NCBI GenBank assembly: GCA_030998225.1
Contig: JAPYXD010000727.1
Span: forward strand, 4,836,001 to 4,900,000
DNA length: 64,000 nucleotides
Direction: 5' to 3'
Origin: Diplolepis rosae
Taxonomy: Eukaryota > Arthropoda > Insecta > Hymenoptera > Diplolepididae
In this document: piece after piece, positions 22,130-32,560 of the stretch
How positions within the stretch are numbered: position 1 is the stretch's first letter
Layout of the letters: each line of letters begins with the position of its first letter
The notes under the pieces: model-generated
What the model was told of the DNA's origin: nothing
What the model saw: the letters and a program-made list of their open reading frames with translations, nothing else
The model's database searches: none
Made by a program: the position numbers and the translations under genes

Positions 22130-22868
22130 TTCTATGATTGAAAAAAATTACTTTGAATCAAACAAATTTGTGCATTGATATACGGTCAAAAAATAGTTTC
22201 TTTGATTTAAAGAAATTTCTTGATCAAGAAATGAATGCCTGTGCAGTTGCACAAGTACACTGTTAGAAAGTTTTGGAAATTTACAAAATTTATATGTTAC
22301 AAAGGTAACGTAAAATTTGACGATATTTATGCTTTTGAGTAAAGGTATCTTAAAATTGCGAAAAATGTACTGGATTTTTAAAAATTTTTCTTAATATTAT
22401 GAAACTCAACTGAATTTTTATAAAATGTAACTTAAAACTACTAAACTGTAACAAAATGTAACTGCATAAAATTTCAGTTACCCAAATGTTAAATTATTCC
22501 TGTTACAAGTTTCAGAATTTGCAGATATAAGTATCAGAATATTCCATAATTTGTAACTAAAATTTCGAAAATTGTTTCTTAAATTTACTAAAAAGTAACT
22601 GAATTTTCTGAAATTCTATCTTAGTTTTACGAAACTGTAACGAATTATTTTCGTTCGAGGTAATAAAATTGAATAAATTATTTTTCAAGTTTTTGCCGGT
22701 ATTGTATGTGAATCAAATAAATATTTCTTTAAATCAGATAAATAATGTTGAAAAAATAATTTCTTTCATTTAAAAAAAGCTAAAAAAATGATTTCTTAAA
22801 ATCAAATAAATTTATATTTGTTCTAAAGGTGTTTTCACTCCGAATTGAAGAAATGAAGTTCAAAAAAT
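22130..22868. repeat. Degenerate repeat-rich stretch (GTAACTTAAA-type words)
   Basis: 22255-22670 is a run of loosely repeated units of about 25-35 bp around GTAACT(T/G)AAA and TTACTAAA. It starts at CACTGTTAGAAAG. A related inverted stretch is at about 31165-31265. The flanks hold 'tttctttgatttaaag' type words that also occur inside the X-like element at 43037. Confidence 0.4.
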
Positions 22869-23400
22869 CTGTCCGCTTTGCAGGCACATTTCGTATAATT
22901 TAATTGGAAAATGGAATTTAGATATTAACTTTTTTCAAGTTTTAACATACTGTAACTTTCCTAATTTTAGTTTAATCGAAACTAAACAAACTAGTTTACA
23001 AAATTAAAAAAAACTTCTGCCCAAGACATCTTAATATAATTTTTTCATTTATTTTGGCCCAATAAACATCAAAGTCACACTCAAAAATTCTTTTATGGAA
23101 GCGTTTTCTAGATATCAATTTTCGAAATTTTATTTTCAATTTTCAGAGTTATTTCGACGTTTTTGAGTATATTTCGAGTTCTAATTGACCGATTTGCCTA
23201 ACCAAGCACTCAAATTGAGATCAGATGCTAGCGATTTTAATACGTTGGAGATATTTGCGATTTCTATTCTTCCTAGGACGATATTTAAATTTTCAACCTC
23301 AATTTTGTCAAATAATCCAACTTTTCCAACATATTAAAATCATTTTTTTGATTGTGACTTTCATGTTTAGTGGGCTAAAATACATGAAGAAATCATATTA

Positions 23401-24177
23401 TTAAGGTAGTTTGTTCACGAAAATTAGACCTCAGGCAAAAATAGATAATTTTGCTTTCAAGAATAGCAATATTATTATTGAAGGGCTATTTTGAAAGAGA
23501 AAAGATTATTCTACATGAAAAAAATTTGAAACACAAAAAAATAATTTTATTAATAAATTTCAAATTAATTAGTTGAGATTGAAATTTTTGTCACTGCCTA
23601 CATTGTCATTTTTTCCATAGAAAGATTTTCAAATTCTTTAAATATTGAATTTATTAATAAATTTTATTTTTGCCCAAAATTATTTTCTTTTCGCTTTGAG
23701 CCAAATTTTTAAAAATAATGCGCTTCTAATAAAACACGATTCATTTTTTTAGGAAAAAGTTTCTCTACAACTTGACCATTTCCAATTTTTGAAAATGAAC
23801 TCTTTAATGGCTGAAACCATTAAAATAACATTTTCCAAAACGAAATTTGTATAAACAAATTGCTGTATTTGATAATAATTAATTCAAATTCAAAAATAGG
23901 AAACGGTCATGTGGTAGAGAATCTTTTTCCTAACAAAATGAACCGTGATTTATTAGAATCGCATAATTTTTAAAAATTTGGTTCGAAGCGATAAGAAAAT
24001 AAGTTTGGGCAAAAAGAAATTTTATTAATAAAATTATTTTTCTGCATTTAAAATTTTTTTCATGGAAAATAATCTTTCCTCTTTAAAAATAGCCCTTTAA
24101 TAATAATATTGCTATTCTTGAAAGCAAAATTATCTATTTTTGCCTGAGGTCTAATTTTTGTGAACGAACTACCTTAA
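23401..24177. mobile_element. A-family TTAA foldback, copy 4, carrying a SINE
   Basis: Starts TTAAGGTAGTTTGTTCACG and ends GAACGAACTACCTTAA. It shows the normal A structure with a SINE fragment in the left arm (23561-23649). Confidence 0.85.
23546..23664 (+). mobile_element. SINE copy 3 with 15-bp target duplication
   Basis: The element 23561-23649 is flanked by TTTATTAATAAATTT (23546-23560 and 23650-23664). It begins 'caaattaattagttgag' and ends 'ttctttaaatattg', as does copy 2. An internal deletion removed the box B segment. Confidence 0.8.
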
Positions 24178-24507
24178 GATATGGTGAGCAGAAAAAATGT
24201 TTAATTCTTTGAACTATTGTAATTAGTAGAGATTTATGAGAACTATCAGAAACCCGTATTGGAATTTTGAATTTTTCCATAATTTTTTTTTCTAAAAGTC
24301 AAAAAATGCTCCTATTTTAACAATTTTTGTCGGATGTAGCTGGTTAATGAACTTATTCTTACTTTCTGGGCACAAGTCAATCCGATGATTCTATCGAGAG
24401 TTATCGAGTATACGACCTACAGACAGACAACCAGACATACATAGACAGACACTTTCGTAAAAACCGTTTCTTCTGACTTACGGGGTCTCAAAACGTAAAG
24501 ATTTCAT

Positions 24508-24729
24508 AAAAAGGATTTTTTAAATTTTTATGTAAACGTGTCCGGGGAAAGTTTCTTATCAGCGTTCTATCTTAAAAGTCATGCAGATTTTTTGCAGCTT
24601 TGTATAATATTTTCTAGGAATATCTGATAGTAAGTGCATATGAAATTACTCTAATTAGGGAGAACTCGCATCATGTTAATTTGAGATAAAATATGAACTA
24701 TGATTTCAATCTGTTCTACGTAAGAGTTA
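24508..24729. other. Short AT-rich spacer
   Basis: No repeat match or ORF seen between the D and X elements. Confidence 0.4.
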
Positions 24730-25004
24730 CACGGAGAAAAATAGTTCGAGAAACTTTACTCAACTTTTGATCAAAGTTGGGACATATGAACGAGTTGGAG
24801 ATTATTGAATATTATTGTGATAATTTGTGATATAAATTTTGAAACTTCACTTTACATTTCTAAAGTTTACCGTACTCTGGTACATTTTTTAATATTTGGC
24901 ACGTCGCAAATAATTACGATAATATTAGATAGTCACCAAATTGTCTATATGTCCCAATTTTTCTGAAAAGTTGAGTAAAGTTTTTTAAACTATTTTTCTC
25001 CCTG
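24730..25004. mobile_element. X: TA-flanked inverted-repeat element
   Basis: Starts CACGGAGAAAAATAGTTCG and ends AACTATTTTTCTCCCTG, with TA on both sides (24728-24729, 25005-25006). Subterminal 'actttactcaacttttga' is also inverted. 275 bp, non-coding. The CACGGAGAAA terminus is shared with the Q family. Confidence 0.7.
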
Positions 25005-25172
25005 TACATGAATTCGAATAAGCCGATGGTTATAGACTCATTAGCGAGAATTTTAATCGAAGAAAATAAAAAGAATCTGACCCTATGCCAAAATAACGAG
25101 AAATGAACAAAATTTCTATGAAATTTGGTTCAATATAATAGCAGACATGTTATCAAACATGTCATTTTTAAA

Positions 25173-26136
25173 TTTAAAAATGGCACATTCAGTATAAAAC
25201 TATAAAGGTGGAATATCTCATAGTTCTGACCATTTTCAAAACTAATTAAATTTAATAATACTTTTCAAACGTGGTACTTACTATCGCGAATACTGAAAAT
25301 GCATTTTTATTATTTTTTAAAGATAAATTTATAATTTTTTCAAAACATCTCAGAATAAATCTGAATGCAGAAATAAACATCTTTCAATTTTTTATTTCTT
25401 TTATTTCTGAACATACTCAACTAATATTGAGTAAAACTACATATATAGATATTATAATAATTTATGTTTCTGTAACGCCTTGCTTGCAAATTCAATGTTA
25501 AATCGATTGTCCCTGATGCTAATATACAAAGTCGTTTCCTGAATAGTAGACGCCTTCGTCCACTCGTGAAAATCACCATAAACGTCTCGAATTTCTTAAC
25601 TAGGTATAGGACAATAGTCTTCTTCAAGGAGGAAAAGAACCTATCAGGATTGCTCATAAAAAAAAATTTCGGTCAGCAAAGCCAGATGTCTCGAGTCGGT
25701 TTCGAAAACAGTTCAGATCATTCTGTGAGAGACTCCGGTAACAAAGTCTTCACGAAAAGTTTTAAAAAATGTAAACCTTGTTCGCGTTTTGCCATTGATA
25801 ACCAATTTGGCATCCTTCTTTAATAATAAAATTTTTTCAAACTGCGGTCGATTCGTGTGCAAAAATTTTTATGTTTTCCGGTTTATTTGTTATCCGGTTT
25901 TTTATTCACAGTGAACTCTAAATATTTTTTCAATTCGTGATGCTGCATACTGGACTACTTCATTTTGAATTGCAAGCTATGAGATAAGTTTTTCAATTCT
26001 ATGGTAATCCTTATTTTAATTATCTCCGTATTACAGAAATTTTGAATTAATCTTTGAATTTATGGCACTGAAAAGGGTCCCCATATGTGACCAAAACGTT
26101 TGCTTTTCTTTCTTTTTTTGACTATTTTTAAATCTA
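25173..26136. other. Single-copy region with unidentified frame
   Basis: 25560-25825 is GC-richer. An 85-codon plus-strand frame (25566-25823) with an ATG start is open across it; no known domain was recognised. The rest is AT-rich. Confidence 0.3.
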
Positions 26137-26334
26137 CTTTCTAAATCTGAATCAGTCAAATTTTCACTGATTGAATCAGTGATTTGCCTTTTCACTGATT
26201 CATCAGTGAAAAAATATTTTTCACTGAAATAATCAGTGAAATTTGACTGATATACAGTAACCTCTTTTTAGCTATTTTAATCAGTCAAATTTCACTGATA
26301 ATCAGTAGATTTTTACTGATTCAAATTTAGAGAA
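26137..26334. mobile_element. R-family element, copy 2
   Basis: Starts TTTCTAAATCTGAATCAG and ends GATTCAAATTTAGAGAA. The interior has ATCAGTGA/TCACTGAT units. It sits just left of the second direct repeat. Confidence 0.7.
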
Positions 26335-26468
26335 TAATAGTGATCATTTTAATCGAAGAAAATAAAAAGAATCTGACCCTATGCCAAAATAAGGAGAAAT
26401 GAAGAAAAATCCTATAAATTTTGGGTGAATATAATAGCAGACATGTTATCAAACATGTGACTTTAAAA

Positions 26469-27145
26469 TTATTGGAGACATTTGAGACAAGGGACTCACA
26501 TCCCTAGAGGCAGAGGCGAAGGCTCAGAAGCAAAGCTGCGCCGAAGCCAGCCTTAACATATACATTCCGTAGCAATACTTGGCGATGAACAGTCGACACG
26601 CGGCACTCGTAGCTGCAAGAACGTCGGGTTTCACTTTTAATCAGTGTGTGTGAGCATGTGCCGGTATATCAGACCGAAAATACAGAAATGATAAATTGCA
26701 AAACAAGTAATATTGATAAAAAGATCAATATAAATAGAACCTCGACTAGCCTAAAAATATGGAATATCGAGTGTTTCTAAAATCAAGTGCAATGTCAACC
26801 GTGAAAAATCTCATCAATAGCAATAGTTGAACCCCAAATAGCGGCAAGTGACTTCGGTATTGTGATTTTTAAGAAAAAGTTCCGATATGTCGGGCTTCCT
26901 GCGACCTATTCTCAGATTCATGCACATTTCTCAGCTAGTGATATAGAGATTGAGGAAAATCTTGTTAATTGAGAAAATCTTGAGCAGAAGTACACATTTA
27001 CTATCAGAACTTTGATTAGACTTTGTAGGTGGTGCACATGGGTGGTCGATTGTTGCGGCTCTCGGGTTCATCAGCGAGCGATTGACCCCAACAGTACCTA
27101 CATGCACGAGTACCTGGCCCAGGCCACGAGCTTGTATAGCTGGCT
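26469..27145 (+). promoter_or_regulatory. 5' flank / likely 5' untranslated region of the TGF-beta-like gene
   Basis: About 680 bp, GC-balanced and free of repeats. An initiator-like TCAGTG lies at 26641-26646, and AGACC at 26671-26675 sits about 29 bases downstream, close to but one base off the arthropod DPE position. An in-frame TAG at 27137 closes the frame above the ATG. Motifs are seen; promoter function is inferred. Confidence 0.3.
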
Positions 27146-27631
27146 ATGGGCAAGCACTTAATAACTCACCTGGAATCTCGAGATACCGATAAGAAATTCC
27201 GCGTGGAGTCGATTGACGGTGGTAGCGCAAGTAACAATCAACGCGAGCTCGGGGAAAGGAAGAACGTTTTTCAGAGTGAAAAGACCACCCTGCAGGGAGC
27301 AAAAACACCTCTGAGAGCAACTAAGCTCCAAGAGTTTCTTCTTTTGCATCCCCCCTTGTCGAGGTGCCTGACTCGTGTTCTCATCAGCTTCTTGCTTGTT
27401 ACTTCGATGGTTACCGTGACAGGTGTTCCGATGCTAGCCATCGGAAAAGTTAGCAATTACTATAAAACTCTCGAGATGGTGGATTCCGATAGTTTTCATT
27501 TTGAAGACGAGGGTAACGAGGTCTTGGTGCCAGTGCCTGAGAAAGGACGTCTCGACGAGGGAGACCTCGAGACGATTAGGTCCAGCATCGTGGAGGGTCT
27601 CGGCCTCGACAGGATACCTGATCCTTCGAAG
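27146..27631 (+). CDS. First coding exon of a probable TGF-beta-superfamily ligand (partial gene)
   Basis: The exon has 162 codons, from an ATG with purine at -3 and G at +4, to an AAG|GTACGC donor at 27631/27632 (phase 0). Residues 1-70 are hydrophilic and basic. Residues 76-95 are hydrophobic (LISFLLVTSMVTV), fitting a late signal sequence or signal anchor. Residues 115-142 are acidic. The exon ends IVEGLGLDRIPDPSK. An amphipathic helix followed by LGL..(R/K).P is typical of the start of TGF-beta/BMP/activin prodomains, where the next exon usually continues with an N-(V/I)-S-type stretch. GC content and codon use stand out from the AT-rich surroundings. If right, the protein is a secreted, furin-processed growth factor. 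Which member (maverick-, activin- or BMP-like) cannot be told from this exon. No mature cysteine-knot exon was found downstream, so intron 1 is long or the rest is outside. Confidence 0.5.
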
Positions 27632-27954
27632 GTACGCGCAACTTCATACAATCTTATTTTTCGGTTTAATATGTCCAATTATTGCAGCCCACTTGCTTCC
27701 TGCACAGTGAAAATCTCCGTTTTTAGTAACATGCTCTTTTCAATTTTATTGCTCTTTTAAATCAATTATACAGATTCATCTGAAAGTTAATCCTTTTTAA
27801 GGAAGTTTACTTATTTTGTGCGTATTAGTACTATTACTTTGTACAGGGTGGGCCATCTAACATTTGGAATTTGAATCGGCTAAAAAAAACTTTTGGATAT
27901 TTTTTCAAAAGTATGGTTCTATTAGAAAGATTGAACCTTTCCATTTAACCCTTT

Positions 27955-28722
27955 GAAGCATATATTTGTAATTGTCCAATAGTCGTGAAAATGTGTACTC
28001 GGGGGTTTTCGAGGTCGCTGATTACGAATCTGATGTCAGATTTTCAAAATTCAAGATGTCGAATCCAATATGGCGGATGCCGAAAGTAAATTTTCAAGAA
28101 AATTTATGAAAATATTTACTGAGGGGTTTTTTAGGTTGCTGATTATGAATCCGACGTCAGATTTTCAAAATTTAAGATGGCGGGTCCAATATGGCGGCCT
28201 ACGAAGTGTTACTTTTCAAAAATATTCATGAAAATTTTTACTACGGGCTTTTTCGGGTAGCTAATTACGAATCTGATGTCAGATTTTCAAAATTCAAGAT
28301 GCCGGATTCGTAATCAGCGACCCAAAAAACCTCTTGGTAAATATTTTCATCGATATTCTTGAAAACTAACGTTCCGATGTCTGCCATGTTGGATCCGCCA
28401 TCTTGGATTTTGAAAATTTAACGTCGATTTCGTAAGCAGCGATCCTAAAAGCTTACTCTCACCAAATTTCAAATTATTATCTTGTATAGATTCTTCAAAA
28501 ATAAATTTTTTCGAAAAAAGTACAATTTTTTTCAGTTTGTTTATTTATAAATCTAATATTATTAGCAATGATGCTAATCTGACTGTATATTTGTTATTTC
28601 ATCACTCAAGTATCTGAAAATAGCAAAAAACCAGATCTGAATATATTAAAAAGTATTCGAATAGCAAAAATAAAAAAAATTGAGGTGGTAACGTGGCTTA
28701 CCACCATGCTTCAAAGGGTTAA
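27955..28722. mobile_element. K: TTAA element with repeated GATTACGAAT and ATGGCGG modules
   Basis: The ends TTAACCCTTTGAAGCAT and the inverse, ATGCTTCAAAGGGTTAA, sit at a TTAA in the mariner. The interior is three direct units (about 28010, 28125, 28250) plus inverted ones. Each has GCTGATTACGAATC, 'gatgtcagattttcaaaatt', then AAGATG(G/C)CGG or AATATGGCGG. Non-coding. Confidence 0.8.
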
Positions 28723-28724
28723 GA

Positions 28725-29217
28725 ATGAAAGACATCATTCAAATGACTGCCACGGCTGGCCCATTTGATCAATCTAATTTTTCAGTACAGTTTCGATTGT
28801 TTGAGCTTCAATCCCATGAATGGTAACTTCGATTTCGTGTTTCAAGGCCTCAGTCGTTTCTGGATGGTTAGCGTAACACTTATCCTTAACGGCTCTCCCC
28901 CCCCCCCCCCCCCAACCAAAAAAAAAGTTTAGCGGGGTCAAATCACAGCTCCGAGGCGGCCAATTGACATCAGAATTTCGGCTGATTATTCGATTTTCGA
29001 AAATGGTGCGCAGAAGATCGATTGTTACATTGGCTGTGTGGCAAATGGCCCAATCCTGTTAAAAACAAATGTCGTCCATGTTATTCTCTTCAGTTTTTGG
29101 AAACAAGAATTTGTTGAGCATGGCACGGTAACGCTTGCCATTGACCGCAACGGTGGCTCCTTGCTCCTTTAAAAAAAACAAATGGCCCAATGATGCCACC
29201 GTATCAAAATCCGCAGC
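28725..29217 (-). pseudogene. Decayed mariner/Tc1 transposase, C-terminal half
   Basis: Reading the minus strand gives recognisable IS630/Tc1/mariner catalytic-domain text. In order: a VNGKRYRAMLNKF block, an acidic DD block, QDWAICHTANVT (around the second catalytic Asp), then NWPPRSCDLTPL (around the third). Normally this domain cuts and joins transposon ends. Here the N-terminal DNA-binding domain and first catalytic Asp are absent, stops interrupt the frame, and a run of 17 C at 28897-28913 disrupts the codons after the DLTPL motif. It cannot encode an active enzyme. Family recognition is firm; the exact lineage is not determined. Confidence 0.85.
28897..28913 (+). repeat. Run of 17 C
   Basis: A poly-C tract inside the transposase remnant; elsewhere in the window C runs are very short. 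Length may be unreliable in assembly. Confidence 0.9.
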
Positions 29218-29334
29218 AAATTTTTCTTAAATGGAAAGGTTCAATCTGTTTAATAAAAACATACTTTTGAAAAATATCCATAAGTTTTTTTTATAGACGA
29301 TTCAAATTCTAAATGTTATATGGCCCACCCTGTA

Positions 29335-29578
29335 TATCTTACGACACTTTTACTTATACCTTAATCATAAATGATGTTCTCTGCGTACATAATATGTGTG
29401 TTATATCTATTAATGATAAACTCGAGTATTAGATACAAGATACTCATAATTGTTATAAAATAGATAAGAATGCACTAGAAGCAAGTTAATTGTGTAGTTA
29501 ATCATACGATAACCAACAATAATTCTAAGTTGAGCAAATTTAATTCACGTCGAATCTCGTTCAATAATCCAAACTCTT
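29335..29578. other. AT-rich spacer, no feature
   Basis: No ORF or repeat match seen between the mariner and the next B element. Confidence 0.5.
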
Positions 29579-30161
29579 CTAAGGGGATCCGCCACCTTAA
29601 ATATTTTTTTTTCTAGAGTATTTTTAAGTTAAAAATTGTGAGTTTTGGGGGCATTTTTTTATCATTTTTTGACTTTGAATGACTTTTTGGTTTTTAACCA
29701 ATTGTCATGATTCTTTTTTTATTTTTTTCGTTACAATGTGTAGCAACTTTTTGGGTATGAAAAGCATTCTAGCTAAAAAAAATAACTACAACATTTTTTT
29801 TTTATTTTGGGATATTTTTATTTATTTTTTTATTTCATTTGTAATTTTTTTTCAGTCATGTTACCCTATTTTCCATTTCCAAAACGTTGCTACACATTGT
29901 AAGGAACAAAATCAAAAAAGAATTATGACAATTGGTCAAAAAAACAAAAAAGTTATTGTCAAAATAAAATAAATAAATTGTCAAAAATGTCAAAAAAAAT
30001 GCATAAAAAACTCAAAGTTTTTAGTTACAAGATACATAAAGGTGCTGAAATTTGAACAAAAAACCAAAACCTTTCTAAATAAAGGTACTAAACATAAAAA
30101 AAATTCTATTGAAGGTCTAAACTGAAAAAATAAAAATATTGAAGGTAACGGATCCCCTTAA
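29579..30161. mobile_element. B-family element copy 3
   Basis: Starts CTAAGGGGATCCGCCACCTT and ends GGTAACGGATCCCCTTAA. Palindromic, with 'atgtgtagcaactttttggg' on one arm and the inverse on the other. A 97-codon ORF inside is Phe-rich and reflects T-rich repeat sequence, not a gene. Confidence 0.8.
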
Positions 30162-30173
30162 TCCGAATCAATA

Positions 30174-30418
30174 CACGGGGAAACTTTGTATAGCAATATA
30201 TGTTTTTTTAATAATAATTCTAAAAAATATTAGAAATATAGGGAAAATCGAGGTGCAATGGTAATAGTTATAGTAAAGTTCGATACAATCTATAGTAAAT
30301 TATAATATAGTTTATCTAATATTCAGTATTTCACTGCAAAAAATTCTGATGACACGTTTTTTCCTAAATTGAAACGCAGTTTAGTAAAAAATTGTAATCT
30401 TCAGTTTCTCTGTGTACC
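30174..30418. mobile_element. Q-family inverted-repeat element
   Basis: Starts CACGGGGAAACTTTGTATAGC and ends CAGTTTCTCTGTG, with TA on the right side. It contains the Q boxes ('aaaatcgaggtgcaatgg', 'aaagttcgatacaatctatag'). Confidence 0.65.
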
Positions 30419-30539
30419 TTTTCTCATAATTTCAATCAATAATTGAATTCTATACAACCAGTTGTTCCAGACTGATTTATCATTTAATGTGACTCAAAAC
30501 AATTGATTGTACTGCTAGAATTCAGTCACTGAGTTAATA

Positions 30540-30634
30540 TATGTTATTATAACTATAGTTATAGTTATATTATAGTTATATTATATTATATTATAGTTAT
30601 ATTATAAATATAGTTATAGTTATAGTTATAATGT
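30540..30634 (+). repeat. (ATAGTT)n / TATTATA microsatellite
   Basis: Imperfect run of TATAGTTATAGT and TTATATTATA units over about 95 bases. Confidence 0.85.
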
Positions 30635-31156
30635 ATTTAACAAATTTTATTTTTACTGATTTTTTTTCATTACTGTTTCATACCAAATTTTACAAAATTA
30701 TGCGACTCTAATAAATCACGAATCATTCTTTCAAAAAAAAGAATCTTCACAACTTAACCGTTTCCAATTTTTGACAATAAATTCTTTAATGGTTGAAATC
30801 ATTAAAAAACAATTTTCCAGAACGAAATTTTTATAAACAAATTGCTGAATTTGTTAATAAATTATTCATTTTAGAAAATTGAAAACGGTTAAGTTGTAAA
30901 GAATCTTTTTCCTGAAAAAATGATTCATGATTTATTAGAATCACATTATTTTTCCAAATTTGGTATAAAGCGATGAGAAAAAAAATTGGGATAGAAATAA
31001 AATTTGTTAAATGCATTACTTTTTCATGTTTCAAATTTTTTTCTTGAAGAATAATCTTTTCTCTTTCAAATTAACCCTTCAATAATAATATTGTTATTTT
31101 TGAAAGCAAAATTATCTATTTTTTCCTGACGTCTAATTTTCGTGGATGAATCCTTA
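30629..31156. mobile_element. A-family element copy 5, left end missing
   Basis: Begins inside the left arm ('tttaacaaattttattttt') and runs through the core to a right end 'cgtggatgaatccttaa'. The left terminus is replaced by the microsatellite. Confidence 0.75.
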
Positions 31157-31264
31157 AGTTTCATAATATTAAGAAAAATTTCCCAATATTCAGTACATAT
31201 TTCGCAATTTTAAGATACTTTTACTCAAAAACATAATAAATATCATCAAATTTTACGTCACCTT

Positions 31265-31704
31265 CTCTCTAAACCTGAATCAGTAAACGGCCACTGATTC
31301 GCAGTGACTATTCACTGATGACAGCAGTTATAAGTCTTTCACCAAGAATAAGTAAAATTCGACTGATAAATCAGTGAAATCTTCAGGTGGGAATAATAAA
31401 ACCAAAAATATATTTTAACGATCGATGAACCCCTTTATTTTAGGTTGAACAACACTTAAAAGAAATTATGTAATTATTATTATACATTGTAATTATTGTT
31501 GTGTATAATTATATCATGTATAATCAAAAATTAAAGATCCATCATAATTTCTAGATGGACTTTTTGAATTCCCGAATTCAAAAGCTATCTTCACGCGGCG
31601 CGTTCACTGATTCCTCAGTGAAATCAAAGCAGGGCACTGATTCATCAGCAAATATATTTTCACTGATATTATCAGTGACTATTTCACTGATTCAACTTTA
31701 GAGA
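31265..31704. mobile_element. R-family element copy 3, GC-richer and carrying an insert
   Basis: Ends CTCTCTAAACCTGAATCAG and GATTCAACTTTAGAG. ATCAGTGA-type units occur at both ends. The centre (about 31390-31590) is an AT-rich stretch absent from other copies, including TAATTATTATTATAC palindromes. Confidence 0.6.
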
Positions 31705-32560
31705 TTCTAATACTTAATTATACAACACGTACATTTTTTGTAAAAGTGATCTTCTTAGAAAGCGTAGACACGCGAGCAACCTTATCCTAATTTCTCGCAA
31801 ATGACTGTATAATTAAGTACTCTTAGACCTTTCAATGTATTATAGAATAACGGTTCTTTGTAGTGGGCAACAGTAGAGTATTGCATAGATGAACATTTAT
31901 GACATTTCTTGGAGTTTATGTTTCAATGTACGACGAATGCAAGGTTCATTGGCACCGTGTCCTGAAAGGGCTTTCGTTTACACGAATATGTTGTGGCGCA
32001 TCGATAATAATAAAAACAATGTGGACTAGACACGCAAAGAGAAGTCTGGCTGGTCAATCGATAGGCGAATTACGAGAATTCTAATAAGGCAGAAGCCGGG
32101 GAATTACTATGTCGTGTTCCAACTCTGCGAATGACTATCGAGTTTCTCATTTCTTCAAATTTGCATACTCGATTTTAAAAAAAGCTCTGCATTCCTTCAT
32201 TTCGCAGAACCATCAAGAAAAGGTTGTTTCCATTCACGAAACATTTCTCAGTTTTAATTAAGATCTGCAATCGCAACAATAATCACTTTCATTTTTACGA
32301 AGGAAAAAAACTTTTCTAAATATAGCAACAATTTCCATACTACGTAAGGAAAATAACCAGAAAAGGATGAATTTATCACAAAACATTTTTAACTGCTTTA
32401 AATTTCTTATAAATAAATAAGAAATGTTAATTAGTATCTGAAGAGTAGAAACCGGAAATTATACTAAGGAGAATATTATTGGAGAAGTTATCATGAGAAA
32501 GAAGATTATAAGTCAATCAAAATTAAAGGTGGTTTTTATGACCATAAAAGTAGTTCTCGC
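31705..32560. other. Single-copy region, no gene identified
   Basis: 31890-32110 is GC-balanced, with a 61-codon frame (31899-32084) of no known family. No repeat match. Confidence 0.4.

Larger units (their letters stand above)
22869..24507 (+). mobile_element. D-family element copy 4, internally deleted and split by A
   Basis: Begins CTGTCCGCTTTGCAGGCACA, a mutated form of the D 5' hairpin, preceded by the same AAAAAT. It then jumps directly to the late D segment 'cgtataatttaattgg'. After the A insertion (23401-24177) it continues with 'gtagctggttaatgaac', 'cgacctacagacagacaa' and 'ggggtctcaaaacg'. The 3' end is missing. Confidence 0.65.
25051..26468. repeat. Pair of direct repeats about 120 bp long, 1.3 kb apart
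   Basis: 25051-25172 and 26349-26468 share 'ttttaatcgaagaaaata', 'gaatctgaccctatgcc' and 'agcagacatgttatcaaac' in the same order with few differences. The 1.17 kb between them is otherwise single-copy apart from an R element. This could be a tandem segment duplication or solo-repeat-like flanks; no LTR signature (TG...CA, primer site) was seen. Confidence 0.6.
27842..29334 (-). mobile_element. Mariner/Tc1-type transposon in intron 1, interrupted by K
   Basis: The ends TACAGGGTGGGCCATCTAAC and the inverse, GGCCCACCCTGTA, are flanked by TA. The inverted repeat runs about 110 bp ('ttgaacctttccat' on both sides). The right half holds the C-terminal part of a decayed transposase on the minus strand. 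The N-terminal half is missing and a K element sits in the other end. It lies about 210 bp inside the putative first intron of the TGF-beta-like gene. Confidence 0.85.

Noticed and set aside
25051..26468. LTR retrotransposon with 120-bp LTRs
   Set aside because: No TG...CA ends, primer-binding site, polypurine tract or gag/pol-like frame between the repeats.
28897..28913. Poly-C run as a regulatory or recombination signal
   Set aside because: It lies inside a dead transposase at a G-rich codon run, and slippage or assembly error is a simpler explanation.
29679..29972. 97-codon Phe-rich frame
   Set aside because: Lies wholly inside a B element in T-rich repeat sequence; not open in other B copies.
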